A DNA stretch of 64,000 nucleotides from Flavobacterium subsaxonicum WB 4.1-42 = DSM 21790. GTDB taxonomy: Bacteria; Bacteroidota; Bacteroidia; Flavobacteriales; Flavobacteriaceae. Of this stretch, positions 33,305 through 41,492 are shown one piece after another. The position numbers and the translations under genes were made by a program. The DNA is taken from positions 27,474 to 91,473 of the forward strand of contig NZ_AUGP01000004.1 in NCBI RefSeq assembly GCF_000422725.1. Reading direction: 5' to 3'. Position 1 is the stretch's first letter. Each line of letters starts with the position of its first letter. Under the pieces are notes generated by a model that searched no databases, was not told where the DNA came from, and saw only the letters and a list, made by a program, of their open reading frames with translations.

Positions 33305-33691
33305 ATGGACAGAAAAGTTATAGCAACAGCCGCAGTTTTAGGGCTTACCGGAATAGTTTTAGGGGCCTTTGGCGCACACGGCTTAAAAAAGGTAGTATCA
33401 CCCGAAATGGTAACCGTTTTTGAGACCGGGGTTCGCTACCAGATATTCCATGCGCTGTTTTTATTGTTTGTGGGCACCACGGCATATGTGTCAGACAAAG
33501 CTAAAAAAAGCATTTTGTACCTAACTGTTGGTGGTGTATTCCTGTTTTCTGTATCCATCTATTTTTTAGCCATAAATACGCTTTTGCCCTTTGATTTTGC
33601 CCGTTTTGGCTGGATAACCCCTATTGGAGGATTGTTACTGATTGCTGCCTGGGCGGTGTTGTTTTTACACATAATTAAACAAAAAAGATAA
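33305..33691 (+). CDS. DUF423 membrane protein
   Basis: This 128-residue protein has four membrane segments and the DUF423 signature GAFGAHGLKK near residue 22 and TGVRYQIFHALFLL near residue 45. The family (YgdD type) is of unknown function in the cytoplasmic membrane. It precedes pckA, but an independent promoter lies between them, so they may not be co-transcribed. Confidence 0.9.
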   Translation: MDRKVIATAAVLGLTGIVLGAFGAHGLKKVVSPEMVTVFETGVRYQIFHALFLLFVGTTAYVSDKAKKSILYLTVGGVFLFSVSIYFLAINTLLPFDFARFGWITPIGGLLLIAAWAVLFLHIIKQKR

Positions 33692-33716
33692 AAATATCCT
33701 AATTCTTCATACCGAA

Positions 33717-33755
33717 TTGAATAATTACTATCTTTGCGCCATAGTAATTATTCAA
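33717..33755. promoter_or_regulatory. Perfect 15-bp inverted repeat across the pckA promoter
   Basis: The arms 33717-33731 and 33741-33755 are exact reverse complements with a 9-base centre. The -7 box TATCTTTG (33729-33736) overlaps the left arm and centre, so a protein bound here would cover the promoter. The start codon is at 33771. Confidence 0.8.
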
Positions 33756-33770
33756 CTTAAACCCAAAACT

Positions 33771-35372
33771 ATGGAGAATTACGGCCTTTTTACGAAAACG
33801 ATTGCGTTAAATGAGATCGGAATCAATGATGCAACGGTAAGGTATCAGTTGTCGCCAGACGAACTTCACGACATTACCCTTAGGGAAGCACAGGGTGTAG
33901 AAACATCTACAGGAGCCCTTGCAATTAACACCGGAGAATTTACAGGCAGGTCGCCACAGGATCGTTTTATTGTAAAAGACAGTATTACCGAAGATAAAGT
34001 GTGGTGGGGCAATGTAAACCTGCCGTTTGACAGCCGGAAGTTTGATGCCCTTTACAACAAAGTGGCTGCCTACTTGTCTGGCAAAGAGGTTTTTGTTAGG
34101 GATAGCTACGTATGTGCCGATGCCGATTTTAGGCTTAATGTAAGGGTAGTTACCGAGACGGCGTGGAGCAACCTGTTTTGTTACAACATGTTCCTGAGGC
34201 CGACTGAAGAGGAACTGGAAGATTTTAAGGCCGACTGGCATGTGGTGTGCGCACCGGGCTTTAAGGCCAACCCTGAAGTGGATGGTACCCGAAGCCATAA
34301 TTTTGCAATACTCGATTTTACAAGAAAAATAGCGCTTATTGGCGGTACGGGCTACACCGGCGAGATGAAAAAAGGCATTTTCTCTGCCCTTAATTTTATA
34401 CTGCCTGTTTTTAAAGATACCCTGCCCATGCATTGCAGTGCCAATGTGGGCGACCACGGCGATACGGCTATTTTCTTTGGCCTTTCGGGTACGGGTAAAA
34501 CTACCTTGTCGGCCGATCCGGCACGTAAGCTTATTGGCGACGACGAGCACGGCTGGGCGCACGATAATACCGTATTTAACTTTGAAGGTGGCTGTTATGC
34601 CAAGGTGGTTAACCTTACCGAAGAGCATGAGCCAGACATTTTTAGGGCCATAAAAAAAGGCGCATTGTTAGAAAATGTGGTGTTTACACCGGGCACTAAC
34701 GAGGTTGATTTTGAGGATGTTTCCATTACTCCCAACACCCGTGTTAGCTATCCGCTATACCATATTAATAACACACAGCCGGGCTCTATTGGGCACAACC
34801 CTAAAAATATATTTTTCCTTAGTGCCGATTCTTTCGGTATCCTGCCTCCAATATCTAAACTAACTCCGGGCCAGGCGGCCTACTACTTTATATCGGGCTA
34901 TACGGCTAAGGTTGCCGGTACAGAGGAGGGTGTTAAAGAGCCGCAGCCTAATTTTTCGGCCTGCTTTGGCGCGCCGTTTATGCCGTTGCACCCGGCCAAA
35001 TATGCCGAGATGCTAAGCAGTAAAATGAAGGAGGCCGGCGTTAATGTATGGCTTATAAACACCGGCTGGACGGGTGGCGCTTATGGCACCGGCAGCAGGA
35101 TGAAATTAAAATATACCCGTGCCATGATAACGGCAGCATTAAACGGGCAACTTGATAATGTTTCTTACAGTACTGATGATGTTTTTGGGCTTGCCGTACC
35201 GCAAAGCTGCCCTAACGTGCCCGATGAGGTTTTAAACCCAAGGGATACGTGGGCTGATAAAACGGCTTACGACAAAAAAGCTGCTGAATTAGCGGGCGAA
35301 TTCAGAAAAAATTTCACTAAATTTGAAACGTTCTCTAATGAAGAAATTATCGCCGGCGGTCCGCTGGCATAA
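33771..35372 (+). CDS. pckA: Phosphoenolpyruvate carboxykinase (ATP)
   Basis: PckA converts oxaloacetate plus ATP to phosphoenolpyruvate, the entry step of gluconeogenesis. The 533-residue protein has the family's motifs in order: NTGEFTGRSPQDRF near residue 45, the kinase-1a loop GLSGTGKTTLSADP near residue 238, IGDDEHGW near 257 and the C-terminal NTGWTGGAYG. The start at 33771 (MENYGLFTKT) is chosen; the longer frame from 33717 would begin inside the inverted repeat. A strong terminator follows the stop. Confidence 0.97.
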   Translation: MENYGLFTKTIALNEIGINDATVRYQLSPDELHDITLREAQGVETSTGALAINTGEFTGRSPQDRFIVKDSITEDKVWWGNVNLPFDSRKFDALYNKVAAYLSGKEVFVRDSYVCADADFRLNVRVVTETAWSNLFCYNMFLRPTEEELEDFKADWHVVCAPGFKANPEVDGTRSHNFAILDFTRKIALIGGTGYTGEMKKGIFSALNFILPVFKDTLPMHCSANVGDHGDTAIFFGLSGTGKTTLSADPARKLIGDDEHGWAHDNTVFNFEGGCYAKVVNLTEEHEPDIFRAIKKGALLENVVFTPGTNEVDFEDVSITPNTRVSYPLYHINNTQPGSIGHNPKNIFFLSADSFGILPPISKLTPGQAAYYFISGYTAKVAGTEEGVKEPQPNFSACFGAPFMPLHPAKYAEMLSSKMKEAGVNVWLINTGWTGGAYGTGSRMKLKYTRAMITAALNGQLDNVSYSTDDVFGLAVPQSCPNVPDEVLNPRDTWADKTAYDKKAAELAGEFRKNFTKFETFSNEEIIAGGPLA

Positions 35373-35406
35373 TTGTGAATTTTAGAATAGATGTTTTTGG
35401 AAAAGG

Positions 35407-35434
35407 GCTGCCCGGGGACGGGCAGCTATTTTTT
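35407..35434 (+). terminator. Terminator of pckA
   Basis: A 7-bp GC-rich stem (35407-35413 with 35420-35426) is followed by TATTTTTTT. Confidence 0.88.
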
Positions 35435-35462
35435 TGTGCCTACACCAACCTAAAATACACCA

Positions 35463-35861
35463 ATGAAAATTAGCCGCACCTACAAAGTAATTATATCCAC
35501 TTACTTATTTGCACTACTGCTGTTACAGCTTTTTGGTATAGCTTATTTTTTTGTTTTTAGCAAAATAGCCGACTGGGAGTTTTTTGCCTATAACTTTTAC
35601 GGTAGTTTCGTGTTGTTTAGCCTGTCTTGTATCGTTGCGTTATTCCCCGGCAGGGTGTTTAAAAAAGCCAACATATATTTGGGGCTTTTACTGCTTCTAA
35701 TACCTGAGCCTGTTTCTTTATTTGTAGCACACACTTCTATTTACGGCAGAATTTTTAATGTACAACAAACAGGTAATTATTTTTTGCTGGCTTATCCGTT
35801 ATCCATACTGCTTTCTTATACCGTTGTTTACTGGCTTAACAAGCGCTCAGTGCTTGTTTAA
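35463..35861 (+). CDS. Four-helix membrane protein of unknown family
   Basis: The 132-residue protein has four predicted membrane segments (about 10-30, 42-60, 70-88, 103-125) and a basic start (MKISRTYK). I do not recognise the family. It stands alone between the pckA terminator and a repeat-rich gap. Confidence 0.6.
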   Translation: MKISRTYKVIISTYLFALLLLQLFGIAYFFVFSKIADWEFFAYNFYGSFVLFSLSCIVALFPGRVFKKANIYLGLLLLLIPEPVSLFVAHTSIYGRIFNVQQTGNYFLLAYPLSILLSYTVVYWLNKRSVLV

Positions 35862-36300
35862 GTAAATATGTATAGATTGTAAATAAGCATGTATGAGTGA
35901 AGCTGAAGGCCTTAAACTTCGTTGCGTTTAGCAAAATGAAAGTTGAGGCGTTACAAATCATTTGCTGTTTGAGCGCCAGCGAGCCTGCCTGCCGGTAGGC
36001 AGGTTCAAATGATTTAGCCGAAGCTTTTATTTTGTAGCAAAAGAAGTTAGAGCCTTGAATTTTTGGTTCTTTTGTTTCAAGACAAAAGAACAGAGACCTT
36101 ACCTCCAACCCTCCGAAGGAGAGGGGGCAGCTACACTCCAACCCGCCAATAGTATTGTGACATTTATAGAAAATCCGTGTAAATCTGCGATTGCGCAGCA
36201 TCCGTGTCATCCGTGTTCCATTATACTATCGTGTATAAACAAAAAAAAGCCACCCCGTAAAGAGGTAGCTTTGATGTTATTCAGATTAAAATAAAAGTAA
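35862..36300. other. Repeat-rich intergenic region
   Basis: No gene is seen. It contains a palindrome CCTGCCT-GCCGGT-AGGCAGG near 35984-36003, a perfect 10-bp inverted repeat (36066-36075 with 36082-36091), and a CCGTGTAAATCTGCG...CATCCGTGTCATCCGTGTTCC element near 36174-36220. All are of the type scattered between genes in Flavobacterium. The terminator of hemD closes the region. Confidence 0.65.
36241..36272 (-). terminator. Terminator of DUF4271-hemD
   Basis: A 9-bp stem with one G-U pair (36246-36254 with 36264-36272) is followed on the minus strand by a T run. Confidence 0.8.
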
Positions 36301-37050
36301 TTATTTTCCCTTATTAGCTTCTGTTATATATTTTTCTAATGCCATAGTCATACTCGGGGTTCCCGGTGCAGGAGCCATAATATCAATACGCAGGCCGTGT
36401 TCAAGGGCTTCCTTCTGGGTAGTGCTTCCAAACACCGCAATACGGGTGTCGTTCTGCTTAAAGTCAGGAAAATTCTTGAATAACGATTTTATACCTGTAG
36501 GGCTAAAAAACGCCAGTACATCATAATAAACATCTTTAAGGTCGGTAAGGTCGCTCATTACGGTCCTGTAAAAAGTACCGGGCGTCCAGTCTACCTTAAG
36601 GTTGTTAAGGGTTGTAGGTATATCATCATTAAGCTGGTCTGATGCCGGCAATAAAAACTTTTCGTCTTTATACTTTTTAATAAGCGGAGAAAGATCTACA
36701 AAATCCTTCTGGCCTACATAAATTTTTCTTTTGCGGTATACCACATACTTTTGCAGGTAAAATGCAATCGCTTCGCTCTGGCAAAAATACTTCATCGTTT
36801 CAGGCACTTTAAAACGCATTTCTTCCGCTACGCGAAAAAAGTGGTCTATAGAGTTCTTACTTGTAAGGATAATGGCGCTGTAGTTGTTTAGGTCCACTTT
36901 CTGGGCCCTTACATCTTTAGCGTTTACACCCTCTACATGGATAAATGGCCTGAAATCTACTTTTACTTTCAGCTTATGCTGAATTTCAAAGTATGGTGAA
37001 TTTTCTACTTTAGGCTCCGGCTGCGAAACCAAAATTGTTTTCACTTTCAT
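36301..37050 (-). CDS. hemD: Uroporphyrinogen-III synthase
   Basis: HemD closes the tetrapyrrole ring in haem synthesis. The 249-residue protein is of the divergent Bacteroidota type: ILVSQPEPKVENSPYFE at the start, VDLNNYSAIILTSKNSIDHFF near residue 70, and FFSPTGIKSLFKNFP near residue 180, with the two-lobe alpha/beta layout. The start at 37050 (MKVKTILVSQ) avoids overlap with the upstream gene. The DUF4271-hemD pairing is usual in flavobacteria and supports the call. Confidence 0.9.
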   Translation of the reverse strand: MKVKTILVSQPEPKVENSPYFEIQHKLKVKVDFRPFIHVEGVNAKDVRAQKVDLNNYSAIILTSKNSIDHFFRVAEEMRFKVPETMKYFCQSEAIAFYLQKYVVYRKRKIYVGQKDFVDLSPLIKKYKDEKFLLPASDQLNDDIPTTLNNLKVDWTPGTFYRTVMSDLTDLKDVYYDVLAFFSPTGIKSLFKNFPDFKQNDTRIAVFGSTTQKEALEHGLRIDIMAPAPGTPSMTMALEKYITEANKGK

Positions 37051-37070
37051 ATTATAAGAAATGTCTTTTA

Positions 37071-37736
37071 CTAACCGTTTGTAAACCAATAATACATGAA
37101 ATAATAGGGTGCTATTTCAAGAGCGCAAAGATACAAAATAAAATAGAACAATTTACCCAGTATCAATTTTTGATAATTCCTTAATGAAACAAGGTAAGAA
37201 ACCGCGCTTGTTGCCACAATGGCAACCAAAATGCATTTAAGCACAATACCGTGCAGGCTGTCGTTATAAAACAGTATAGCATTTATAGGCAGCAACAGCA
37301 GGCCAATGTAGGTGCGGTAGTTTACTTTTTGCAGGTTAAACTGCTCGTTAAACTCTTCTATACTAAACGATGTGGCTATAATTTTTTCAATTAAAAACTT
37401 GGCAAGTATAAAAAACGCTATGGATGTAAATATTTGTATAAAGGCTATCCAGCTGGTTTTATCGGTAAGCCCAAAGTAGCTTAGCACAAACTGCAGCAAA
37501 AACGAGAACGAGATAACCTGGATAAGAAAAAAAGATATAGTAAACCAGCTAAGAAGGTTAGAGCTGTCTTTATATATTTTAGTATATTTGTTAGAGTAGG
37601 CCAGTTTAATAAATTCGGCAAAGCGGGCCTCAAAAACACTTTTGTTTATGGCAACTAAGGCAAAGCAAAATATAAACAAGAAGGTTGCCCAGTCTTTGCT
37701 GCCCACAATTCGCTCGTTAAAAACCAGGTCTTCCAT
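37071..37736 (-). CDS. DUF4271 membrane protein
   Basis: This 221-residue protein has about six membrane segments and begins with a short cytoplasmic stretch holding KDWATFLF, as in DUF4271 proteins. Function unknown; its constant place next to hemD suggests a link with tetrapyrrole or envelope biology, which is inference. The stop lies 20 bases before the hemD ATG chosen here. Confidence 0.85.
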   Translation of the reverse strand: MEDLVFNERIVGSKDWATFLFIFCFALVAINKSVFEARFAEFIKLAYSNKYTKIYKDSSNLLSWFTISFFLIQVISFSFLLQFVLSYFGLTDKTSWIAFIQIFTSIAFFILAKFLIEKIIATSFSIEEFNEQFNLQKVNYRTYIGLLLLPINAILFYNDSLHGIVLKCILVAIVATSAVSYLVSLRNYQKLILGKLFYFILYLCALEIAPYYFMYYWFTNG

Positions 37737-37813
37737 AGCTGCAAAATTAGTATTTTTTGCACTTGGTTTGTTTAATTATACTTTAATTATGTTTTAGTCG
37801 TTTAGAAATACAT

Positions 37814-37821
37814 TACTTTTG
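37814..37821 (+). promoter_or_regulatory. -7 promoter element of the mannosyltransferase operon
   Basis: TACTTTTG fits TAnnTTTG and lies 22 bases before the start codon. No -33 TTG is obvious. Confidence 0.4.
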
Positions 37822-37843
37822 CACCAAAATTTGCATCGCCACC

Positions 37844-38566
37844 ATGAGTGAAGGAATTGTAATAATCCCTACTTACAACGAGATTGAAAATATAGAAACT
37901 GTTATAAGGGCGGTTTTTGAGCTTACCACACCATTTGATGTGCTTATTGTAGACGATAACTCTCCCGACGGCACAGCTCAAAAGGTACGGGAATTACAAG
38001 AAGACTATCCTAACAGGCTTTTTTTAGAAGTAAGGGCGGGCAAAGCAGGGCTGGGCACGGCTTACGTACACGGTTTTAAATGGGCTATAGAACGTAAGTA
38101 CGATTATATTTTTGAGATGGATGCTGATTTTTCTCACAATCCAAAAGACCTCGAACATTTATATGCCGCCTGCCACAAAGGTGCCGATATGGCCATTGGG
38201 TCGCGCTACAGTAACGGTGTAAATGTGGTTAACTGGCCACTTAGCAGGGTGCTGCTGTCGTACTATGCATCGGTATATGTTAAAATGGTTACCGGCATGC
38301 AAATTAAAGATGCCACTGCGGGTTTTATATGCTACAGGCGCAAAGTGCTGGAGAGCGTTAACCTGGACAGGATAAAGTTTGTGGGCTATGCTTTTCAGAT
38401 AGAAATGAAATACAGGGCTTTTTCGAACGGGTTTAATATTGTAGAAGTGCCTATAATATTTACAGATCGCACCAAAGGCGAATCTAAAATGAGCAATGCT
38501 ATTATTAAAGAAGCCATAACCGGCGTAATAAGGCTGCGTATAAAAAAAATGCTGAACCGACTATAA
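37844..38566 (+). CDS. Polyprenol monophosphomannose synthase (GT2, DPM1-like)
   Basis: This 240-residue glycosyltransferase family 2 enzyme uses GDP-mannose to make polyprenyl-phosphate mannose at the membrane. It shows IIPTYNEIENIETVI at the start, the DDNSPDGTA nucleotide-binding motif near residue 38, the EMDADFSHNP (DxD) motif near 95 and the C-terminal DRTKGESKMS. It is soluble, like bacterial DPM1 without the membrane subunit. It heads an operon with dihydroorotase (8-base spacing) and DUF4296. Confidence 0.92.
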   Translation: MSEGIVIIPTYNEIENIETVIRAVFELTTPFDVLIVDDNSPDGTAQKVRELQEDYPNRLFLEVRAGKAGLGTAYVHGFKWAIERKYDYIFEMDADFSHNPKDLEHLYAACHKGADMAIGSRYSNGVNVVNWPLSRVLLSYYASVYVKMVTGMQIKDATAGFICYRRKVLESVNLDRIKFVGYAFQIEMKYRAFSNGFNIVEVPIIFTDRTKGESKMSNAIIKEAITGVIRLRIKKMLNRL

Positions 38567-38573
38567 AATTATA

Positions 38574-39917
38574 ATGAACAGGATACTAATAAAGAATGCC
38601 AGGATTGTAAACGAGGGAACAATTTTTGAGGGCGATCTTTTTATTGAGGATAAATTTATTAAGGAAATTGCCGATAAGATCAGTCCCAAAACGGGCGACG
38701 TTAAAATTATTGACGCCGAAGGAAGTTTTCTTATTCCGGGTGCCATAGACGACCAGGTGCACTTTCGTGAACCGGGCCTAACCCACAAAGGTACTATAGA
38801 AACCGAATCGCGTGCTGCCGTTGCCGGTGGTATAACATCGTTTATAGAGCAGCCCAACACAGTGCCAAATGCGGTAACGCAGGAGTTGCTGGAGCAAAAA
38901 TACCAGATAGCATCGCAATCCAGCTATGCCAACTACTCGTTTATGATGGGCGGTACTAACGATAACCTTGAAGAGGTGCTTAAAACCAACCCTAAAAATG
39001 TGGCGGGTATTAAGTTATTCCTTGGGTCGTCTACAGGTAACATGCTTGTGGATGATGAGGCTGTTTTAGAAAAAATATTCAGCAATACAAAAATGCTTAT
39101 TGCAGTACACTGCGAAGATGAGGCTACAATACGCGTTAACCTTGCTAAGTACATAGAACAATATGGCGACGATATCCCGGTAAAATTCCACCCGGAAATT
39201 CGTAGTGCCGAGGCCTGCTACATATCATCATCGCGTGCTATAGAGCTTGCCAAAAAAACAGGCGCAAGGCTGCACGTTTTCCACGTGTCTACCGCCAGGG
39301 AAACCGAATTGTTTACCAACAAGATTCCGTTAGAAGATAAAAAAATTACAGCCGAAGTGTGCATACACCACCTTTGGTTTACCGATGCCGATTACGATAA
39401 AAAAGGCGCGCTTATTAAGTGGAACCCGGCTGTTAAAACAGCTGCCGACAGGGATGCCCTTTGGAAAGCCCTTTTAGACGACAGGATAGATGTTGTGGCT
39501 ACAGACCATGCTCCTCATACTTTAGAGGAGAAGAAAAACCCATACACATCGTCACCTTCGGGCGGGCCGCTTGTACAGCATGCTGTTGTGGCTATGTTTG
39601 AGGCGTACCACCAAAAGAAAATTTCGGTAGAAAAAATTGTTGAGAAAATGGCCCACAACCCGGCCAAAATTTTCAAGGTAGAAAAACGCGGATTTATTCG
39701 CGAAGGATATTTTGCCGACCTTGTTATTGTTAACCCGGGCTTGCCGTGGAATGTTAAAAAAGAAAATATTTTATACAAATGTGGCTGGTCTCCGTTTGAA
39801 GGTACTAACTTTAAATCAAGAATTAGCCATACGTTTGTAAACGGCCAATTGGTATACAATAACTTTAAGGTAAAAGACATTCGCTGCGGCGAACGATTAT
39901 TATTTGACAGGGAGTAA
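38574..39917 (+). CDS. pyrC: Dihydroorotase
   Basis: Dihydroorotase closes carbamoyl aspartate to dihydroorotate in pyrimidine synthesis. The 447-residue protein has the amidohydrolase fold, with DDQVHFREPG at 59-68, the likely carboxylated Lys in VAGIKLFLGSSTG, HCEDE, HVFHVST, and the catalytic Asp in VATDHAPHT. The first metal ligand, normally His in HxH, is Gln61, so the metal site differs from the textbook type; I believe this is usual in Bacteroidota. The stop TAA is directly followed by the DUF4296 ATG. Confidence 0.9.
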   Translation: MNRILIKNARIVNEGTIFEGDLFIEDKFIKEIADKISPKTGDVKIIDAEGSFLIPGAIDDQVHFREPGLTHKGTIETESRAAVAGGITSFIEQPNTVPNAVTQELLEQKYQIASQSSYANYSFMMGGTNDNLEEVLKTNPKNVAGIKLFLGSSTGNMLVDDEAVLEKIFSNTKMLIAVHCEDEATIRVNLAKYIEQYGDDIPVKFHPEIRSAEACYISSSRAIELAKKTGARLHVFHVSTARETELFTNKIPLEDKKITAEVCIHHLWFTDADYDKKGALIKWNPAVKTAADRDALWKALLDDRIDVVATDHAPHTLEEKKNPYTSSPSGGPLVQHAVVAMFEAYHQKKISVEKIVEKMAHNPAKIFKVEKRGFIREGYFADLVIVNPGLPWNVKKENILYKCGWSPFEGTNFKSRISHTFVNGQLVYNNFKVKDIRCGERLLFDRE

Positions 39918-40448
39918 ATGAAAAAGCTGGTATTTATATTTTTATGTGCCCTAATTGTGGTGTCGTGCAGCAATAACGCTGCGCCAAAGCCCGATAAGAT
40001 GCTAAGCGAAGACGATATGGTAAACATATTGTACGATATTGCTTTGTTGCAGGCCATAAAATCGTTTACGCCAAAATCGTTAAACGATAATAATATAAAA
40101 ACGCAAACCTATATTTTTAATAAGTATAAGACTGACAGCCTTAGCTTTGCCCAAAACCATTTGTATTACGCGTCTGACCTTAAAAAGTATGACAAGATGC
40201 AAAAAAAGGTTTTCGACAGGCTAAAAAAAGCCAAAGCAAAGCTTGAGGTTAAGCCTCCTAAAAAGGCAACTACCACTAAGCCTGATGCGGCTAAAACTAC
40301 CGCTGCTGCTGTTACACCTGCCAATCCAAATACGCCTTTACCTACAGAGGAAGATTTGGCTAAAAAGCAGGCCCAGGCAAAGATAGATGCTATCCGCGCT
40401 TCGCAAAGAGCGCGCAAAGTTCATGGAGGTACGGCTTCAGGCCGATAA
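39918..40448 (+). CDS. DUF4296 lipoprotein
   Basis: The 176-residue protein has a lipoprotein signal (residues 1-14, LIVVSCSNN), then the DUF4296 domain (about 25-110) with DMVNILYDIALLQAI and a long helix, and a C-terminal low-complexity tail rich in Lys, Pro, Ala and Thr (about 110-160). Function unknown. It is translated directly after dihydroorotase. The last 59 bases overlap the 3' end of the epimerase gene on the opposite strand. Confidence 0.85.
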   Translation: MKKLVFIFLCALIVVSCSNNAAPKPDKMLSEDDMVNILYDIALLQAIKSFTPKSLNDNNIKTQTYIFNKYKTDSLSFAQNHLYYASDLKKYDKMQKKVFDRLKKAKAKLEVKPPKKATTTKPDAAKTTAAAVTPANPNTPLPTEEDLAKKQAQAKIDAIRASQRARKVHGGTASGR

Positions 40449-41391
40449 ACTTGTAATCCAGTTCCTTTTTAATTTTACCGGTATCATATAGCTCTTTAGC
40501 GTGCGCTGATTGCGCCATGCTGCGCGTAAGCATGCGTTTGCGGGTAAAAAGGCTCAGTAGCCAGTCGGCACGCCATGCGAAGGATGTTAATGCTCTTGTG
40601 GCATGTATAGTAGGGCGGCTTTTATTAAGATCATCTGCAATAGTGTCCAGCACTTCTTTATACGTAAGGTTGTTGCCCACTACGGTGTACCGCTCTCCCG
40701 ATACATTACTTTGCATAAGCTGCACCATAATGTTGGTAACATCTTCTACTGTTACAAAACCGCAGGAGCCCAGCGTATAAAAATACTGCCCACGCTCTAC
40801 AGCACGCAAAATGGCGCCGCTGCCCTGGTTCCAGTAACCGTAGCCAAAAATAATGCCCGGGTTTACTATTACAACTTGCAGGCCTTCCTGCCAGGCACGC
40901 CAAACTTCCATCTCTGCGCCATATTTGCTAATGGCATAATCGTCGTGGCTTTTTTCGGGGTTCCATTCGGTTTCCTCGGTAATGGTTCCGCCGGGTTGCG
41001 GGCTATCGCCTAAAGCGGCAATAGAGCTAACATGGCAAAACTTTTGTACGCCAAAAGCCAATGCGCAGTTAACCATATTGGCAGTGCCCTCTATGTTGGT
41101 TTTTCTTAGCAGGTCTTCGTCACGCGGGTCGAAAGATATAAACGCTGCGCAGTGGTATACATGTGTAACACCTGCAAAGGCGGGTTCTAAGGACGGTACA
41201 TCTAAAATATCGCCCTGTACACAGTCTATGGCATCAAACAGGTGTTGTTTACCGTAATGGGCAAAAACGTGCTTTGTTTTGGCAAGGGTAGTGGGGTTGC
41301 GGTATAACGCACGCAGGGTGTTGCCGCTATCTGCCAGCCTAAGCAGCAAATGCGCACCTACTAATCCTGTTCCGCCGGTAACTAAAATCAT
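40390..41391 (-). CDS. NAD-dependent epimerase/dehydratase family protein
   Basis: This 333-residue extended short-chain dehydrogenase starts MILVTGGTGLVGAHLLLRL with the TGGTGxVG NAD(P) loop at residues 5-12, and has the YAISKYGAE motif (YxxxK) near residue 150. Substrates of the family include sugar nucleotides and 3-beta-hydroxysterol-like compounds; which one applies is not visible. The start at 41391 is chosen because the Rossmann strand begins there. It converges on and overlaps the DUF4296 gene. Confidence 0.92.
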   Translation of the reverse strand: MILVTGGTGLVGAHLLLRLADSGNTLRALYRNPTTLAKTKHVFAHYGKQHLFDAIDCVQGDILDVPSLEPAFAGVTHVYHCAAFISFDPRDEDLLRKTNIEGTANMVNCALAFGVQKFCHVSSIAALGDSPQPGGTITEETEWNPEKSHDDYAISKYGAEMEVWRAWQEGLQVVIVNPGIIFGYGYWNQGSGAILRAVERGQYFYTLGSCGFVTVEDVTNIMVQLMQSNVSGERYTVVGNNLTYKEVLDTIADDLNKSRPTIHATRALTSFAWRADWLLSLFTRKRMLTRSMAQSAHAKELYDTGKIKKELDYKFIGLKPYLHELCALFAKRG

Positions 41392-41492
41392 AAATACAAA
41401 TGTAGCAAAAATGACCCAACATAAGGGGTAACTAAATATCATGCGTGTTTTTACCACAAGCGTATTGACTTGTAAGCTACTGGTAGATGATA

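Noticed and set aside
33807..34628. 273-codon open frame on the minus strand inside pckA
   Set aside because: It is antisense to the fully conserved pckA coding region, has no family signature and no promoter; a shadow frame.
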